DNA of 64,000 bases from Intestinimonas sp. (GCA_022653075.1 JALCSB010000011.1:41626-105625), one strand, 5' to 3'. Numbered from the stretch's first letter, positions 18,142 to 28,389 are shown. Translations and numbers: made by a program. Notes: generated by a model not told the origin, from the letters alone.

Positions 18142-19803
18142 GTGTTATTTCGTAGGTTTTCCGCTCTTTTTCTGTGCGGCGTACTCCTTTTGTCCATCCC
18201 CGCTTCCGCCGCCGGGATCTCTTACCCCGACGTGGCAAAAGAGTACTGGGCCTGGTCCGACATCCAGTCTGCCACCGAGTACGGTTTGATGCAGGGTTAT
18301 GAGAACGGTACCTTCGGCCCGGAGGACACGCTTAACCGCGCCAGCTTCGTCACGGTGCTCCAGCGGATGTTCGGTTGGAAGGCGGTCGTCCCCGCCTCTC
18401 CTTCGTTTACCGACTGTTCCCCTGGGGCCTGGTACTACTCCGCCGTGGAAACCGCTGCAGCCCACGGCATTACAGAAGGTGGAGTTCCGTTTCGCCCCTC
18501 CGACTCCATCACCCGTGAGGAAATGGCCGTCATGCTGGTCCGCGCGCTGGGTTATGGTACGCTGGCCAGCCAGATCACCGAATGCCCCTTCCCTGATGTG
18601 ACCTCCAACCCCGGCGCCATTGCCTTGGCCTACGCCATCGGTATGACCACCGGCATTGTGGAAAACGAACGGCTGCTGTTCAAGCCCGACAGCACCGCCG
18701 TCCGCGCACAGGCGGCGGCCATGCTGGTGCGGGTCTACCAGCGGTATACTTCCCGTATCGACTGGCTCCACGGCTTTTACGCCTTCGCCTCTTACCCCCA
18801 GATCGGTTTTACCGACCAGATGGACGGTGTGAGCGTGGGCTGGGCACGGATGTGCTTCGACCCTTCATCCGGACCCTGGCTCAATGATACCTCATCCGGC
18901 GGCAATGACTGGGTAAAGCCCTCCGGCGCCGACAGCGTCACCCGCTACTTTGCCGCGAACGGGACCCCCTGCAACCTAAACGTGTATGCAACCACCGCCC
19001 AGAATGTGACCCTGTCCGACGGCACCACAACCAGCGTGGTGGCCTCCGTGACCGCGCCTGCGCAGCGGGCCGCCGCCATCTCCGCTTTGGTATCGGCCGC
19101 CGGGGATTATGCCGGCCTCACCATTGACTTTGAAGGTATGAAGTCGGATTTGAAGGACCAGTTCACCGCCTTTATGCAGGAGCTTCGGGACGCGCTCCCC
19201 GCATCCAAGACCCTGTACGTATGCGTCCCCCCCGACAAGTGGTATACCGGTTTTGACTACCGCGCGTTGGGTGAAGTTTGCGACAAAGTCATCCTGATGG
19301 CCCATGACTACCAGTGGACTTCTATCCCCGCATCTTATGTGGGCACCGACAAAACCAATTCGCCCGTAACCCCTTTTTCCCAGATCTACACCGCACTTTG
19401 TCATATTACCGACGCGGATACGGGTGTACAGGACCGTAGCAAACTTGCGCTGGCCATATCCTTCGGCACGGCAGGTTTCCATGTGGACGAAAATGGAATC
19501 CTGCTGGACACCACCATCTATCACCCCTCGCAAACCGTTATTGCCACCCGTCTGGCTCAGCCGGACACCACGGTAACCTATAGCGATCTCTACCGCAATC
19601 CCTGCATGACCTATACCACCGAGGACGGCAGCCGGTATCTGCTCTGGTATGAAAACGCGCAGAGCGTATCGGACAAGCTGACCCTGGCCCGAATGTTTGG
19701 CATAACCGGTATATCCGTATGGCGACTGGGCAATATTCCAAATGTAACGGAGAATCCGGCCCTCAATTACGATGTGTGGGGTGCCATTCAGGCTCAGAGA
19801 TAG
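18142..19803 (+). CDS. SLH-domain protein with C-terminal glycosyl hydrolase family 18 domain (YaaH/SleL-like)
   Basis: Signal peptide then SLH motifs (FPDVAKEYWAWSDIQSATEYGLMQGYENGTFGP, ITREEMAVMLVRALGY), GH18 'AGLTIDFEGM'. GTG start at 18142 with upstream GTGAGG. Confidence 0.8.
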   Translation: MLFRRFSALFLCGVLLLSIPASAAGISYPDVAKEYWAWSDIQSATEYGLMQGYENGTFGPEDTLNRASFVTVLQRMFGWKAVVPASPSFTDCSPGAWYYSAVETAAAHGITEGGVPFRPSDSITREEMAVMLVRALGYGTLASQITECPFPDVTSNPGAIALAYAIGMTTGIVENERLLFKPDSTAVRAQAAAMLVRVYQRYTSRIDWLHGFYAFASYPQIGFTDQMDGVSVGWARMCFDPSSGPWLNDTSSGGNDWVKPSGADSVTRYFAANGTPCNLNVYATTAQNVTLSDGTTTSVVASVTAPAQRAAAISALVSAAGDYAGLTIDFEGMKSDLKDQFTAFMQELRDALPASKTLYVCVPPDKWYTGFDYRALGEVCDKVILMAHDYQWTSIPASYVGTDKTNSPVTPFSQIYTALCHITDADTGVQDRSKLALAISFGTAGFHVDENGILLDTTIYHPSQTVIATRLAQPDTTVTYSDLYRNPCMTYTTEDGSRYLLWYENAQSVSDKLTLARMFGITGISVWRLGNIPNVTENPALNYDVWGAIQAQR

Positions 19804-19833
19804 GCGACATGTTCCATGCCGGGGGAGGGAATC

Positions 19834-20685
19834 ATGAAACAAAAGCTGCAAGCGTTCTTTTTCCTGACCATAGGAACCCTGCTGGTGGCCTTGGGTGTCC
19901 ACTTCTTTAAATTTCCCAACAACTTCTCGCTGGGCGGCGTGACGGGCTTAGCCATCATTCTCAGTCGGGCTGTTCCCGCACCCGCCCTCTCACCCGGTAC
20001 ATACGTAATGATCCTCAATGTTTTGTTTCTTGCTGTCGGCTTTCTGGTCCTGAACCGCGGCTTTGGCCTGCGCACTGTGTATTGCTCCCTGCTTTTTTCG
20101 GGGCTGTGCAAAGTCTTTGAGTGGATTTTTCCCCTATCCAGGCCCCTCACCGACCAGAAACTGCTGGAGCTGTTCTTTGCCGTTATTCTGCCCGCGTTAG
20201 GTTCCGCCATTCTGTTTAATCTGGAGGCTTCCACCGGCGGAACGGATATCGCCGCCATGATTTTGAAAAAATTCTCCAGTCTGGACATCGGCAAGGCACT
20301 GCTCTGCTCCGATATCGTTATCGCCTCGTCCACCTTTTTTCTCTTTGATGTGGAAACCGGCCTGTTTTCCGTATTGGGTCTGGTTCTCAAATCCGTGCTG
20401 GTGGATACGGTGATCGAATCGCTGAACCGTCACAAATTTTTTCTGATCATCACGTCCAACCCAGAACCTGTCTGCGGCTATATTATTAGCAGCTTGCACC
20501 GAGACGCTACCTTTTGGAGTGCTCAGGGTGCCTATACCCGTCAGAACCATGCGGTGGTACTCACGGTACTTTCCCGCGGGCAGGCTGTGATACTGCGCCG
20601 CTATCTGCGCGTGCAGGACCCAAATGCATTTATGCTGGTTGCTAATTCCAGCGAGATTTTCGGTAAGGGTTTTCTGCGAGCCTGA
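19834..20685 (+). CDS. YitT-family (DUF161/DUF2179) membrane protein
   Basis: [30 protein letters not shown]... and C-terminal DUF2179-like segment; RBS GGGGGAGGG before ATG 19834. Confidence 0.88.
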   Translation: MKQKLQAFFFLTIGTLLVALGVHFFKFPNNFSLGGVTGLAIILSRAVPAPALSPGTYVMILNVLFLAVGFLVLNRGFGLRTVYCSLLFSGLCKVFEWIFPLSRPLTDQKLLELFFAVILPALGSAILFNLEASTGGTDIAAMILKKFSSLDIGKALLCSDIVIASSTFFLFDVETGLFSVLGLVLKSVLVDTVIESLNRHKFFLIITSNPEPVCGYIISSLHRDATFWSAQGAYTRQNHAVVLTVLSRGQAVILRRYLRVQDPNAFMLVANSSEIFGKGFLRA

Positions 20686-20761
20686 ACGATTTACCTATGT
20701 TTTCCCCGTTGGGTCAACGAATAAACGATATACAGAATTCTTAACAGGAGATGAACTACCA

Positions 20762-22108
20762 ATGGATTACACGGCAGAATATCAGAAAAAACTGACCACC
20801 GCCGAAGAGGCCGTCAAGGTGGTCAAGTCCGGTGACTGGGTGGACTACGGCTTCTGTGCCACGCATCCCGTCGCTTTGGATAAAGCCTTGGCCAAATGGA
20901 TTGAAGAAAATGATCTGCACGACGTGAATTTTCGCGGCGGTGTAGCCATGTTTCAGCCTGAGGTGACCAAGCTTCCCGATGCCATCAACCGGATTACCTG
21001 GAATTCCTGGCATGCTTCCGGAATTGAGCGTAAATTGATACCCCAGGGTTTTGGGTTTTATATTCCCATGCGTTTTTCGGAATTGCCCCACTATTATCGT
21101 AAAGACATTCGTCACCTGAACGTGGCCATGCTCCAGGTAGCCCCCATGGACAAGCACGGTTTCTTTAATTTTGGCTTGTCCGCCACCTACGTTACCGCGG
21201 TCTGCGAGTGCGCCGATATTATCATTGTAGAGGTCAACCAGAATATGCCGGTCTGCTTCGGCGGTAACTCCGCCAGCGTTCACCTAGACAAGGTGGACAT
21301 GGTGGTAGAGAGCGACAACACGCCGATGCCCGAGTTGGGCACCTCCAAGTCCTCCGACATTGACGAGGCCGTGGCCAAACTCATCGTACCCGTTATTCCC
21401 AACGGTGCCTGCCTGCAGCTTGGTATCGGCGGCATGCCTAACGCCGTGGGCGCCATGATTGCCAGATCCGATCTGAAGGATCTTGGCGTACACACGGAGA
21501 TGTACGTGGACTCTTTCGTGGATATGAGCCTGGCCGGCAAGATCAACGGCCGCTTTAAGAATATCGATAAGGGCCTTCAGGTCTTTGGCTTCGGCGCCGG
21601 CTCCCAGAAGCTTTATGATTTTGTGGACCGGAATCCCTCCGTCCGCGCGGCTTCCGTAGGCTATGTAAACAACATCGGCACCGTTTCTTCCATTGATAAT
21701 TTCACCTCCATCAATAATGCCATTGAGCTGGACCTGTTCGGCCAGGTGGTTTCCGAGACTGTCGGTGTGCGTCATATCAGCGGCTCCGGCGGACAGCAGG
21801 ATTTCGTAATGGGCGCTTACCTATCCCATGGCGGCAAGAGTATTATCTGCTGCTCCTCCACCGTGAAAGCCAAGGACGGCACCGTCTCCAGCCGAATTCG
21901 TCCCACAATTACCCCGGGCGGCGTTGTCACCGTTACCCGTACCAATATCCACTATCTGTGTACGGAGTACGGCATTGTTAACTTGAAGGGCTCCTCCACC
22001 TGGCAGCGCGCCGAGGCGATCATCTCTGTGGCCCACCCCGACTTCCGCGACGAATTGATTCGTAACGCCGAGAAAATGCACATCTGGCGCAGATCCAACC
22101 GCCGTTAA
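20762..22108 (+). CDS. Acetyl-CoA hydrolase/transferase family CoA-transferase (butyryl-CoA:acetate / 4-hydroxybutyrate CoA-transferase type)
   Basis: [30 protein letters not shown]...; [60 protein letters not shown]. Confidence 0.88.
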   Translation: MDYTAEYQKKLTTAEEAVKVVKSGDWVDYGFCATHPVALDKALAKWIEENDLHDVNFRGGVAMFQPEVTKLPDAINRITWNSWHASGIERKLIPQGFGFYIPMRFSELPHYYRKDIRHLNVAMLQVAPMDKHGFFNFGLSATYVTAVCECADIIIVEVNQNMPVCFGGNSASVHLDKVDMVVESDNTPMPELGTSKSSDIDEAVAKLIVPVIPNGACLQLGIGGMPNAVGAMIARSDLKDLGVHTEMYVDSFVDMSLAGKINGRFKNIDKGLQVFGFGAGSQKLYDFVDRNPSVRAASVGYVNNIGTVSSIDNFTSINNAIELDLFGQVVSETVGVRHISGSGGQQDFVMGAYLSHGGKSIICCSSTVKAKDGTVSSRIRPTITPGGVVTVTRTNIHYLCTEYGIVNLKGSSTWQRAEAIISVAHPDFRDELIRNAEKMHIWRRSNRR

Positions 22109-22133
22109 TCGGCTTTTCGTTCTCTCACTTAAA

Positions 22134-22169
22134 AAACAGCCGCCGGCTTTCATAAGCCGGCGGCTGTTT
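22134..22169. terminator. Bidirectional terminator between convergent CoA-transferase and degV genes
   Basis: AAACAGCCGCCGGCTT-tcat-AAGCCGGCGGCTGTTT. Confidence 0.85.
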
Positions 22170-22180
22170 CCATTCTCTGT

Positions 22181-23023
22181 TTAGTTCTCTTTGAGAAAAT
22201 AGGCTATACCTGCCGCGCCAGGGCCCATATGGGTACCCACCACACTGCCTACCTCGTTCGTGGTATAACGGGCGCCGGGCAGATTGGGCAGCAGCGTATC
22301 CATACACTCCTGCAGGGCCTCCGGGCAGTCTGTATGCCCAAAAGACACGGGGAAGGACAGGTCCGCCGGTTCCTTCTGCATGCGCTCTGCGATCCAGCGG
22401 AAGCCAGCCCTGCGGCCCCGGGCCTTGCCGACGGCACTTACCGTACCCTGTTTTACGGCGATAATGGGGCAAATCCCCAGCACACCGCCCACCATGGCGG
22501 TGGCGGCGGAAATACGTCCTCCCATTTTCAGATATTTCAGTGTATCGCCCACTGCCAGCAGGCGCAGCCGTGGGGCCAACTCCGTCAGCCGCGCGGTGAT
22601 CCCAGCCGCGCTCATCCCCTCGTCCCGTAAGGACGCGGCCACCTGCACCAACAGGCCAAGAGAAAATGTAACCACACGGGAATCTACCACAAAAACAGAG
22701 CCCTCGTCCACCATACTTCGTGCGATCGCGGCTGACTGGCAGGTGCCGGAGATATCGGACGCTAGAAAAATCCCCACAGTCTGGTCACCCCTGTCAGCAT
22801 AAGTCTGAAACCGGCGCGCAAATTCCTCCGGATTCACCTGTGAGGTGGTAGGCAGCGTCTGTGACTGGCGGAGCCGGGTGTAAAACTCCCGGTTGGTTAA
22901 ATCTACTCCGTCCCGGAAGACCTCATCGCCAAACTGTACGGAGAGGGGAACGCACTCCACCTTCAGTTCCGCCAGACGGGCAGCAGACAGGTCGCAGGTG
23001 CTGTCAGTCATGATATGTACCAT
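22181..23023 (-). CDS. DegV-family fatty-acid-binding protein
   Basis: MVHIMTDSTCDLSAARLAELKVECVPLSVQFGDEVFRDGVDL...LPTTSQVNPEEF. Confidence 0.93.
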   Translation of the reverse strand: MVHIMTDSTCDLSAARLAELKVECVPLSVQFGDEVFRDGVDLTNREFYTRLRQSQTLPTTSQVNPEEFARRFQTYADRGDQTVGIFLASDISGTCQSAAIARSMVDEGSVFVVDSRVVTFSLGLLVQVAASLRDEGMSAAGITARLTELAPRLRLLAVGDTLKYLKMGGRISAATAMVGGVLGICPIIAVKQGTVSAVGKARGRRAGFRWIAERMQKEPADLSFPVSFGHTDCPEALQECMDTLLPNLPGARYTTNEVGSVVGTHMGPGAAGIAYFLKEN

Positions 23024-23200
23024 AGTTCTGCTTCCTTTCTCACAGTGATTGGTTTGCTGTTTGCGGCCCCAGTTTGGTTCTTTTTACCTGCATCATACGG
23101 CAAGTGGGTCTGTTTGTCAAGCCAAGGGACCGACGGGAAAACAGTAAAAAACCGCCTGCTGTGCAGGCGGTTTTCCTCATGTGTTTCCGGTTTGCTGTGT

Positions 23201-23464
23201 TCAGGCCAGCTTGTTAAGCTTGATGGTCATGGAACTCTTATGGTTAGCCACATAGTTACTGTGGACCAGCCCTTTGGCGGCGGCCTTGTCGAGCGCCTTA
23301 ACCGTGGCCTTATACGCGCTATCGGCCTCGCTGCGGTTGCCTTCGGCCACCACAACGTCAAATTTCTTCATCTGAGTCCTGAGCGCGGACCTGACCGCCT
23401 TGTTCTGGGCTGCCTTCGCCCCATTGACCAGTACGCGCTTTTTGGCAGACTTAATATTCGGCAA
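23201..23464 (-). CDS. rpsT: 30S ribosomal protein S20 (TTG start)
   Basis: (M)PNIKSAKKRVLVNGAKAAQNKAVRSALRTQMKKF...; TTG at 23464 preceded by GGAGGAGGTG. Confidence 0.93.
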   Translation of the reverse strand: MPNIKSAKKRVLVNGAKAAQNKAVRSALRTQMKKFDVVVAEGNRSEADSAYKATVKALDKAAAKGLVHSNYVANHKSSMTIKLNKLA

Positions 23465-23693
23465 ACCAAACACCTCCTCCGATGGCATGATACTGGGCGT
23501 ACAATACGCCCGTGCAGATTCTTATTTTAACAGGCGGGACAAAAAATTGCAACTGTTTTTTTCTTTTTTTCATTCCTTTTTTGCATAGGAGGCGGCACAG
23601 AGCAAAAAATAGAAGCATCATTGCCATAAAAATACCAGATATCGTGGATACCGGAGGTCAATGCAGGCCTCCGGGGAAGGAGCTGACACGGAT

Positions 23694-24599
23694 ATGCTGA
23701 AACGTCGCACCGATCTGGCCATGGAGGCCCATGCGTTATGGAAGGAGTCGGCGGCGGATACAAGCCGCCTGGAGGGTGTATCCGCCCGGGACGAAAAGCA
23801 GGAGGGCTTCCCGGTGAATCGGGTGGAAATTCTCAATAAAAAGGGCGCGCAGGCCCTAGGTAAGCCGGTGGGCCACTATGTTACCCTGACGCTGGATGGG
23901 CTGGCCCGACGGGAGGAAGACGCGTTTGGACGAGCGGCCCGTGCGCTGGCGGCGGAGCTGTCCGCCATGCTAACCCTGAAGCCGGGAGATCTGGCGCTGG
24001 TAGTAGGCCTGGGCAATCGGGCCATCACCCCCGACGCGGTGGGCCCCGGGGTGGCCGACCACACCATGGTCACTCGTCATTTGGTTGAGCGTATGCCCGA
24101 GCAGTTCGGTGCTTTCCGTCCGGTGGCGGCGCTGGCGGCGGGAGTACTGGGTACCACCGGCGTGGAAAGTGGGGAAGTGGTGCGGGCAGTGGTGGAAAAG
24201 ATTCGGCCTGCCTGCGTGTTGGCGGTGGATGCGCTGGCATCCCGCAGTCTCAGCCGAGTTTGCTCCACCATCCAGCTTGCCGATACCGGTATCGTTCCCG
24301 GCTCCGGTGTGGGAAACCACCGGGCAGCGCTGAACCAGGAGACGCTCGGTATACCGGTGGTGGCCCTCGGCGTCCCCACTGTGGTAGATGCGGCCACACT
24401 GGCGGCCGATGTATTGGCGGAGGCTGGAAAGGGAGATTTAGATCCTGCGGCTTTACATGGCTCAGGAGAGAGTCTAATGGTGACGCCCCGGGATATCGAC
24501 CAGCGTGTGGCCGACATGGCCAAGGTTTTAGGCTACGGCATCAACCTGGCGCTTCAGCCCCATATCACCGTAGCGGATATTGACATGTTTTTGAGCTGA
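23694..24599 (+). CDS. gpr: GPR endopeptidase (germination protease)
   Basis: RRTDLAMEAHALW..., VGLGNRAITPDAVGPGVADHTMVTRHL, IQLADTGIVPGSGVGNHR; alternative start at 23661. Confidence 0.93.
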   Translation: MLKRRTDLAMEAHALWKESAADTSRLEGVSARDEKQEGFPVNRVEILNKKGAQALGKPVGHYVTLTLDGLARREEDAFGRAARALAAELSAMLTLKPGDLALVVGLGNRAITPDAVGPGVADHTMVTRHLVERMPEQFGAFRPVAALAAGVLGTTGVESGEVVRAVVEKIRPACVLAVDALASRSLSRVCSTIQLADTGIVPGSGVGNHRAALNQETLGIPVVALGVPTVVDAATLAADVLAEAGKGDLDPAALHGSGESLMVTPRDIDQRVADMAKVLGYGINLALQPHITVADIDMFLS

Positions 24600-24611
24600 A
24601 TCAGACGCACC

Positions 24612-24657
24612 GAAACGCCCCGGAATCGCATGGAAACATGTGGTTCCGGGGCGTTTC
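24612..24657 (+). terminator. Rho-independent terminator downstream of gpr
   Basis: GAAACGCCCCGGAA-N18-TTCCGGGGCGTTTC. Confidence 0.8.
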
Positions 24658-24973
24658 CTTGTTCCGGCAGCGCATTTTTGGCATTCCTTACAAACTAAAA
24701 AATCAGAGGGCGCCGCAATCGTCCGGATTCACTCTGGTAAAGTACCGTATTGATATGGTATAATAGCTGCAAATTCCTTTCGCACAATTGGCTCTTTTTA
24801 CTCTTCAAAAGTATTGCAACCATGGATTTTTCCTGCGCGTGAGATAAAGTTTTCCACATTTGAAGTCATAATGTGGAACTTTTACGTGTTTTACCGCAAG
24901 ACATGTCGAAAATCCGAATATGGCATATTGCCCACGGGCGATAGTCTGTTTCAAAGGGGGAACTTGTTTTACC

Positions 24974-25834
24974 ATGGCAAGACTGGCAACGATCGTGCGC
25001 AGAGAAGCGCTTAATTCTACCGTGACTCTTATGGAGGTGGACGCACCTCTGATTGCAAAAAAAGCCCTGCCGGGTCAGTTTATCATCCTGCGTGTGGATG
25101 AGCAGGGGGAACGCATCCCGCTGACTATCTCGGATTATGATCGGAAAAAGGGTACCGTCACCATTATTTTTCAAAAAGTGGGCCTAACCACCAACCTGCT
25201 GGATGGTCTGGGAAGGGGAGACCACATTTTAGATTTCGTCGGTCCTCTGGGTACCCCCACGGAAATTCCTGAAGGAACCGGAAAAGTGGCCGTTATCGGC
25301 GGCGGCGTGGGCTGCGCCATTGCCTTTCCCCAGGCCAAGGCTTTGCATAACGCGGGGATTCCCGTGGATGTGATTGCGGGTTTCCGCTCCAAGGATATCG
25401 TCATTCTGGAGGATGAATTCCGCAAAAACTGTGATCATCTCTATCTCACCACCGATGACGGCTCCTATGGTGAAAAGGGCCTGGTGACCAACAAGCTCAA
25501 GGCTCTCATCGACGGTGGAAACGAGTATGACCTGGTTATTGCCATCGGGCCGATTATCATGATGAAGTTCGTCTGCAAAACCACCGAACCTTATGGTATT
25601 AAAACCATTGTCTCCCTGAACCCCATCATGATTGACGGCACCGGTATGTGCGGCGGCTGCCGGGTATCGGTAGGCGGTCACGTAAAATTCGCCTGTGTGG
25701 ACGGGCCGGACTTTGATGGCCATCAGGTGGACTTTGACGAACTCATAAGGCGCAATGCCGCCTATAAAGGGCGGGAAAAAGAGGTCTTTAAAGATCATAT
25801 CTGCCGCCTACAGCAATTAAAGGATAGGATGTGA
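24974..25834 (+). CDS. nfnA: NfnA-like ferredoxin-NADP+ reductase subunit alpha (electron-bifurcating transhydrogenase small subunit)
   Basis: FAD/NAD oxidoreductase fold, C-terminal Cys motif MCGGCRVSVGGHVKFACVDGPDFDGH; adjacent to a GltA-like subunit. Confidence 0.88.
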   Translation: MARLATIVRREALNSTVTLMEVDAPLIAKKALPGQFIILRVDEQGERIPLTISDYDRKKGTVTIIFQKVGLTTNLLDGLGRGDHILDFVGPLGTPTEIPEGTGKVAVIGGGVGCAIAFPQAKALHNAGIPVDVIAGFRSKDIVILEDEFRKNCDHLYLTTDDGSYGEKGLVTNKLKALIDGGNEYDLVIAIGPIIMMKFVCKTTEPYGIKTIVSLNPIMIDGTGMCGGCRVSVGGHVKFACVDGPDFDGHQVDFDELIRRNAAYKGREKEVFKDHICRLQQLKDRM

Positions 25835-27234
25835 GGAGCATGATAAATCAGAATCCGAAAAAGCTCCCCATGCCGGAGCAGGACCCTCAGATCCGCAGTC
25901 ATAATTTTAACGAAGTGGCCCTGGGGTACACAGACAAGATGGCGGTGGAGGAAGCCAGCCGCTGTCTGGGCTGCAAAAAGCCCGCCTGTGTGGACGGTTG
26001 TCCCGTCAATATTCATATTCCCGCCTTTATTGCAAAAGTGGCCGCTGGGGATTTTAAAGCCGCTTATGAAATCATCGCACAGACTAATTCCCTGCCTGCT
26101 GTCAGCGGCCGGGTCTGTCCCCAGGAGAGCCAGTGTGAAAGCCGGTGTATCCGAGGAATCAAGGGCGAACCGGTAGCCATTGGCCGACTGGAGCGCTTTG
26201 TGGCCGATTGGTATCGGGTCCATATAGAGAGAAGACCACCGCGTCCCGTCTCCAACGGCATTAAAGTGGCAGTGGTGGGTTCCGGCCCCGCGGGTCTGTC
26301 CTGTGGCGGCGACCTGTCCAAGCTGGGTTATGACGTCTCTATTTTTGAGGCGTTCCACACTCCGGGCGGCGTACTGGTCTACGGGATTCCCCAGTTCCGC
26401 CTGCCCAAGGAGATTGTCCGGCACGAAGTGGACGGTATTCTGGCTCTGGGTGCCGAACTGGACACCGACACTGTCGTGGGCAAGACCATCACCATTGACG
26501 AGCTGTTTGAGCAGGGTTTTCGGGCCGTGTTCGTGGGCAGCGGCGCGGGCCTTCCCATGTTTATGCATATTCCGGGAGAAACTCTATGCGGCGTATACTC
26601 CGCCAACGAATATCTGACCCGTGTAAACCTGATGAAAGCCTATCGGGAGGAGTACGACACTCCCATCCAACACAGCCGCTCTGTAGCCGTGGTGGGCGGC
26701 GGCAATGTGGCCATGGATGCGGCCCGCTGTGCAAAACGCCTGGGGGCTGAACATGTCTATATCGTTTACCGCCGGAGCGAGGCGGAAATGCCCGCCCGGC
26801 AGGAGGAGATTCATCACGCCCGAGAAGAGGGCATTGAGTTCCATCTTCTCAACAACCCTACCCGCATTCTCGATAACGGGGAGGGCAGTGTGGGTGGTAT
26901 GGAGTGCCTTTGTATGGAATTGGGCGCCCCGGACGCGTCGGGCCGGCGCCGTCCTGTGGAGGTGCCCGGCAGCGAATTTATATTGGACGTAGACACGGTT
27001 ATTATGAGTTTAGGCACCACACCCAATCCGCTTATTCGCTCCACCACCCCCGGCTTGGATACCGACCGGAAGGGCTGTCTTATTGTCCACGAGGACACTA
27101 TGGAAACCACCCGTTCTGGTGTTTACGCCGGCGGAGACGCGGTGACCGGCGCAGCTACCGTGATTCTGGCCATGGGCGCGGGCAAAAAAGCGGCCGCCGC
27201 TATTCACAGGACATTGAGCGGTTCTGAACTCTGA
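25831..27234 (+). CDS. nfnB: NfnB/GltA-like NADPH-dependent glutamate synthase-type subunit
   Basis: RCLGCKKPACVDGCPVNIHIPAFIAKVAAGDF, GSGPAGLSCGGDLSKLGYDVSIFEA; overlaps nfnA by 4 bp. Confidence 0.88.
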   Translation: MRSMINQNPKKLPMPEQDPQIRSHNFNEVALGYTDKMAVEEASRCLGCKKPACVDGCPVNIHIPAFIAKVAAGDFKAAYEIIAQTNSLPAVSGRVCPQESQCESRCIRGIKGEPVAIGRLERFVADWYRVHIERRPPRPVSNGIKVAVVGSGPAGLSCGGDLSKLGYDVSIFEAFHTPGGVLVYGIPQFRLPKEIVRHEVDGILALGAELDTDTVVGKTITIDELFEQGFRAVFVGSGAGLPMFMHIPGETLCGVYSANEYLTRVNLMKAYREEYDTPIQHSRSVAVVGGGNVAMDAARCAKRLGAEHVYIVYRRSEAEMPARQEEIHHAREEGIEFHLLNNPTRILDNGEGSVGGMECLCMELGAPDASGRRRPVEVPGSEFILDVDTVIMSLGTTPNPLIRSTTPGLDTDRKGCLIVHEDTMETTRSGVYAGGDAVTGAATVILAMGAGKKAAAAIHRTLSGSEL

Positions 27235-27417
27235 GTTTAGCTTAAATTTCATGGAATTCCCCATTCTATACAGGAAAAGGCTTGATTTTCCGCACAAAGC
27301 GAATATACTTAACCATACATGCGATACGGTTCCCTCCTTGTGGGACCCAATTGCTTTCGCTTTTGTCTGTTCCGGCCGGTCCGGCCGTTTATTCTGTTTC
27401 AAAAGGAGGAGCATTCC

Positions 27418-28203
27418 ATGGATTTCTATGTGAATCCAACGAAAAAGCTCATTATCGAGGCAGACGGAAAAACTTACGCCCGCCACGCTATCCAGATTCC
27501 GTTTGTCAACGTGGGAGATAATTACGACGCATTGGTGAAAAAATATGTGTTACCGATATTTCAACCTGGTGACATTCTCTCCGTCAGCGAAAAGATTGTG
27601 GCTTTATGCCAGAAGCGGGTGGTCTACACCCAGGACGTGCAGCCCGGTTTGCTGGCGAATCTTTTGTGCCGCTGCGTGGCCCAGACCAGCGCCGGCCCCG
27701 GCGCTGGTGTTCCTTACAAAATGCAGTTTGCCATCAATCAGTGCGGGACTCCAAAAATTCTGTGGGCCGCATTTCGCGCGGCCGTGGATAAACTCCGTGG
27801 CGTCCACGGCACTTTTTATAAAATTGCCGGAAACGAAGTCTACGGTTTGGATGGTTTTTATGGGCACGACATTGAGGAATACGCCAAAATGGGTATCCGA
27901 ATTCCAGCCGATCCGGATGGTGTATGTAATCATATCCAGAAAACCTTCGGTGTGGATTCCATGATTGTGGACGCCAATGCACTGGCCCAGGAAATACTGG
28001 GAAAGGCGGACACCGTGGCCGCCCGGATGGATGACAAGCATCTGGCCTCCCTTATTCGGGACAATCCAGCCGGACAGGTCCGGCAACTGACTCCTTTTAT
28101 TCTTATCCGTCAGGTACCCAAGGAGCAGGCCGCCGAACTGGAGGCAAAAGCCCAGGCCGACAGCGTCGCCTTACAGACCGCTGAACAGAATATAAAAAAC
28201 TAA
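27418..28203 (+). CDS. Coenzyme F420:L-glutamate ligase (CofE)-like protein
   Basis: PIFQPGDILSVSEKIVALCQKRVVY..., GTFYKIAGNEVYGLDGFYGHDIEEYAKMGIRIP; RBS AAAAGGAGG before ATG 27418. Confidence 0.65.
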   Translation: MDFYVNPTKKLIIEADGKTYARHAIQIPFVNVGDNYDALVKKYVLPIFQPGDILSVSEKIVALCQKRVVYTQDVQPGLLANLLCRCVAQTSAGPGAGVPYKMQFAINQCGTPKILWAAFRAAVDKLRGVHGTFYKIAGNEVYGLDGFYGHDIEEYAKMGIRIPADPDGVCNHIQKTFGVDSMIVDANALAQEILGKADTVAARMDDKHLASLIRDNPAGQVRQLTPFILIRQVPKEQAAELEAKAQADSVALQTAEQNIKN

Positions 28204-28242
28204 AAAGATGCCCCGGAAATTGTCTTTCCGGGGCGTCTTTTT
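28203..28242 (+). terminator. Rho-independent terminator
   Basis: AAAAGATGCCCCGGAAA-N5-TTTCCGGGGCGTCTTTTT. Confidence 0.85.
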
Positions 28243-28389
28243 CTGAGCCGGTCAAGCTAATTTTTTCTTCTCTATCGTGCTTCAATTCCCCCGTACACGT
28301 CCGTTCTCGGCGCTTTCTCGTTGACTTTCCCCCGATTCCGTATATAATGATACTATTATTGGAATTTTATATACCGGAGGGGTTTATTG

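Noticed and set aside
18976-19902. 308-aa minus-strand ORF antisense to the SLH-GH18 gene
   Set aside because: Shadow ORF; no motifs.
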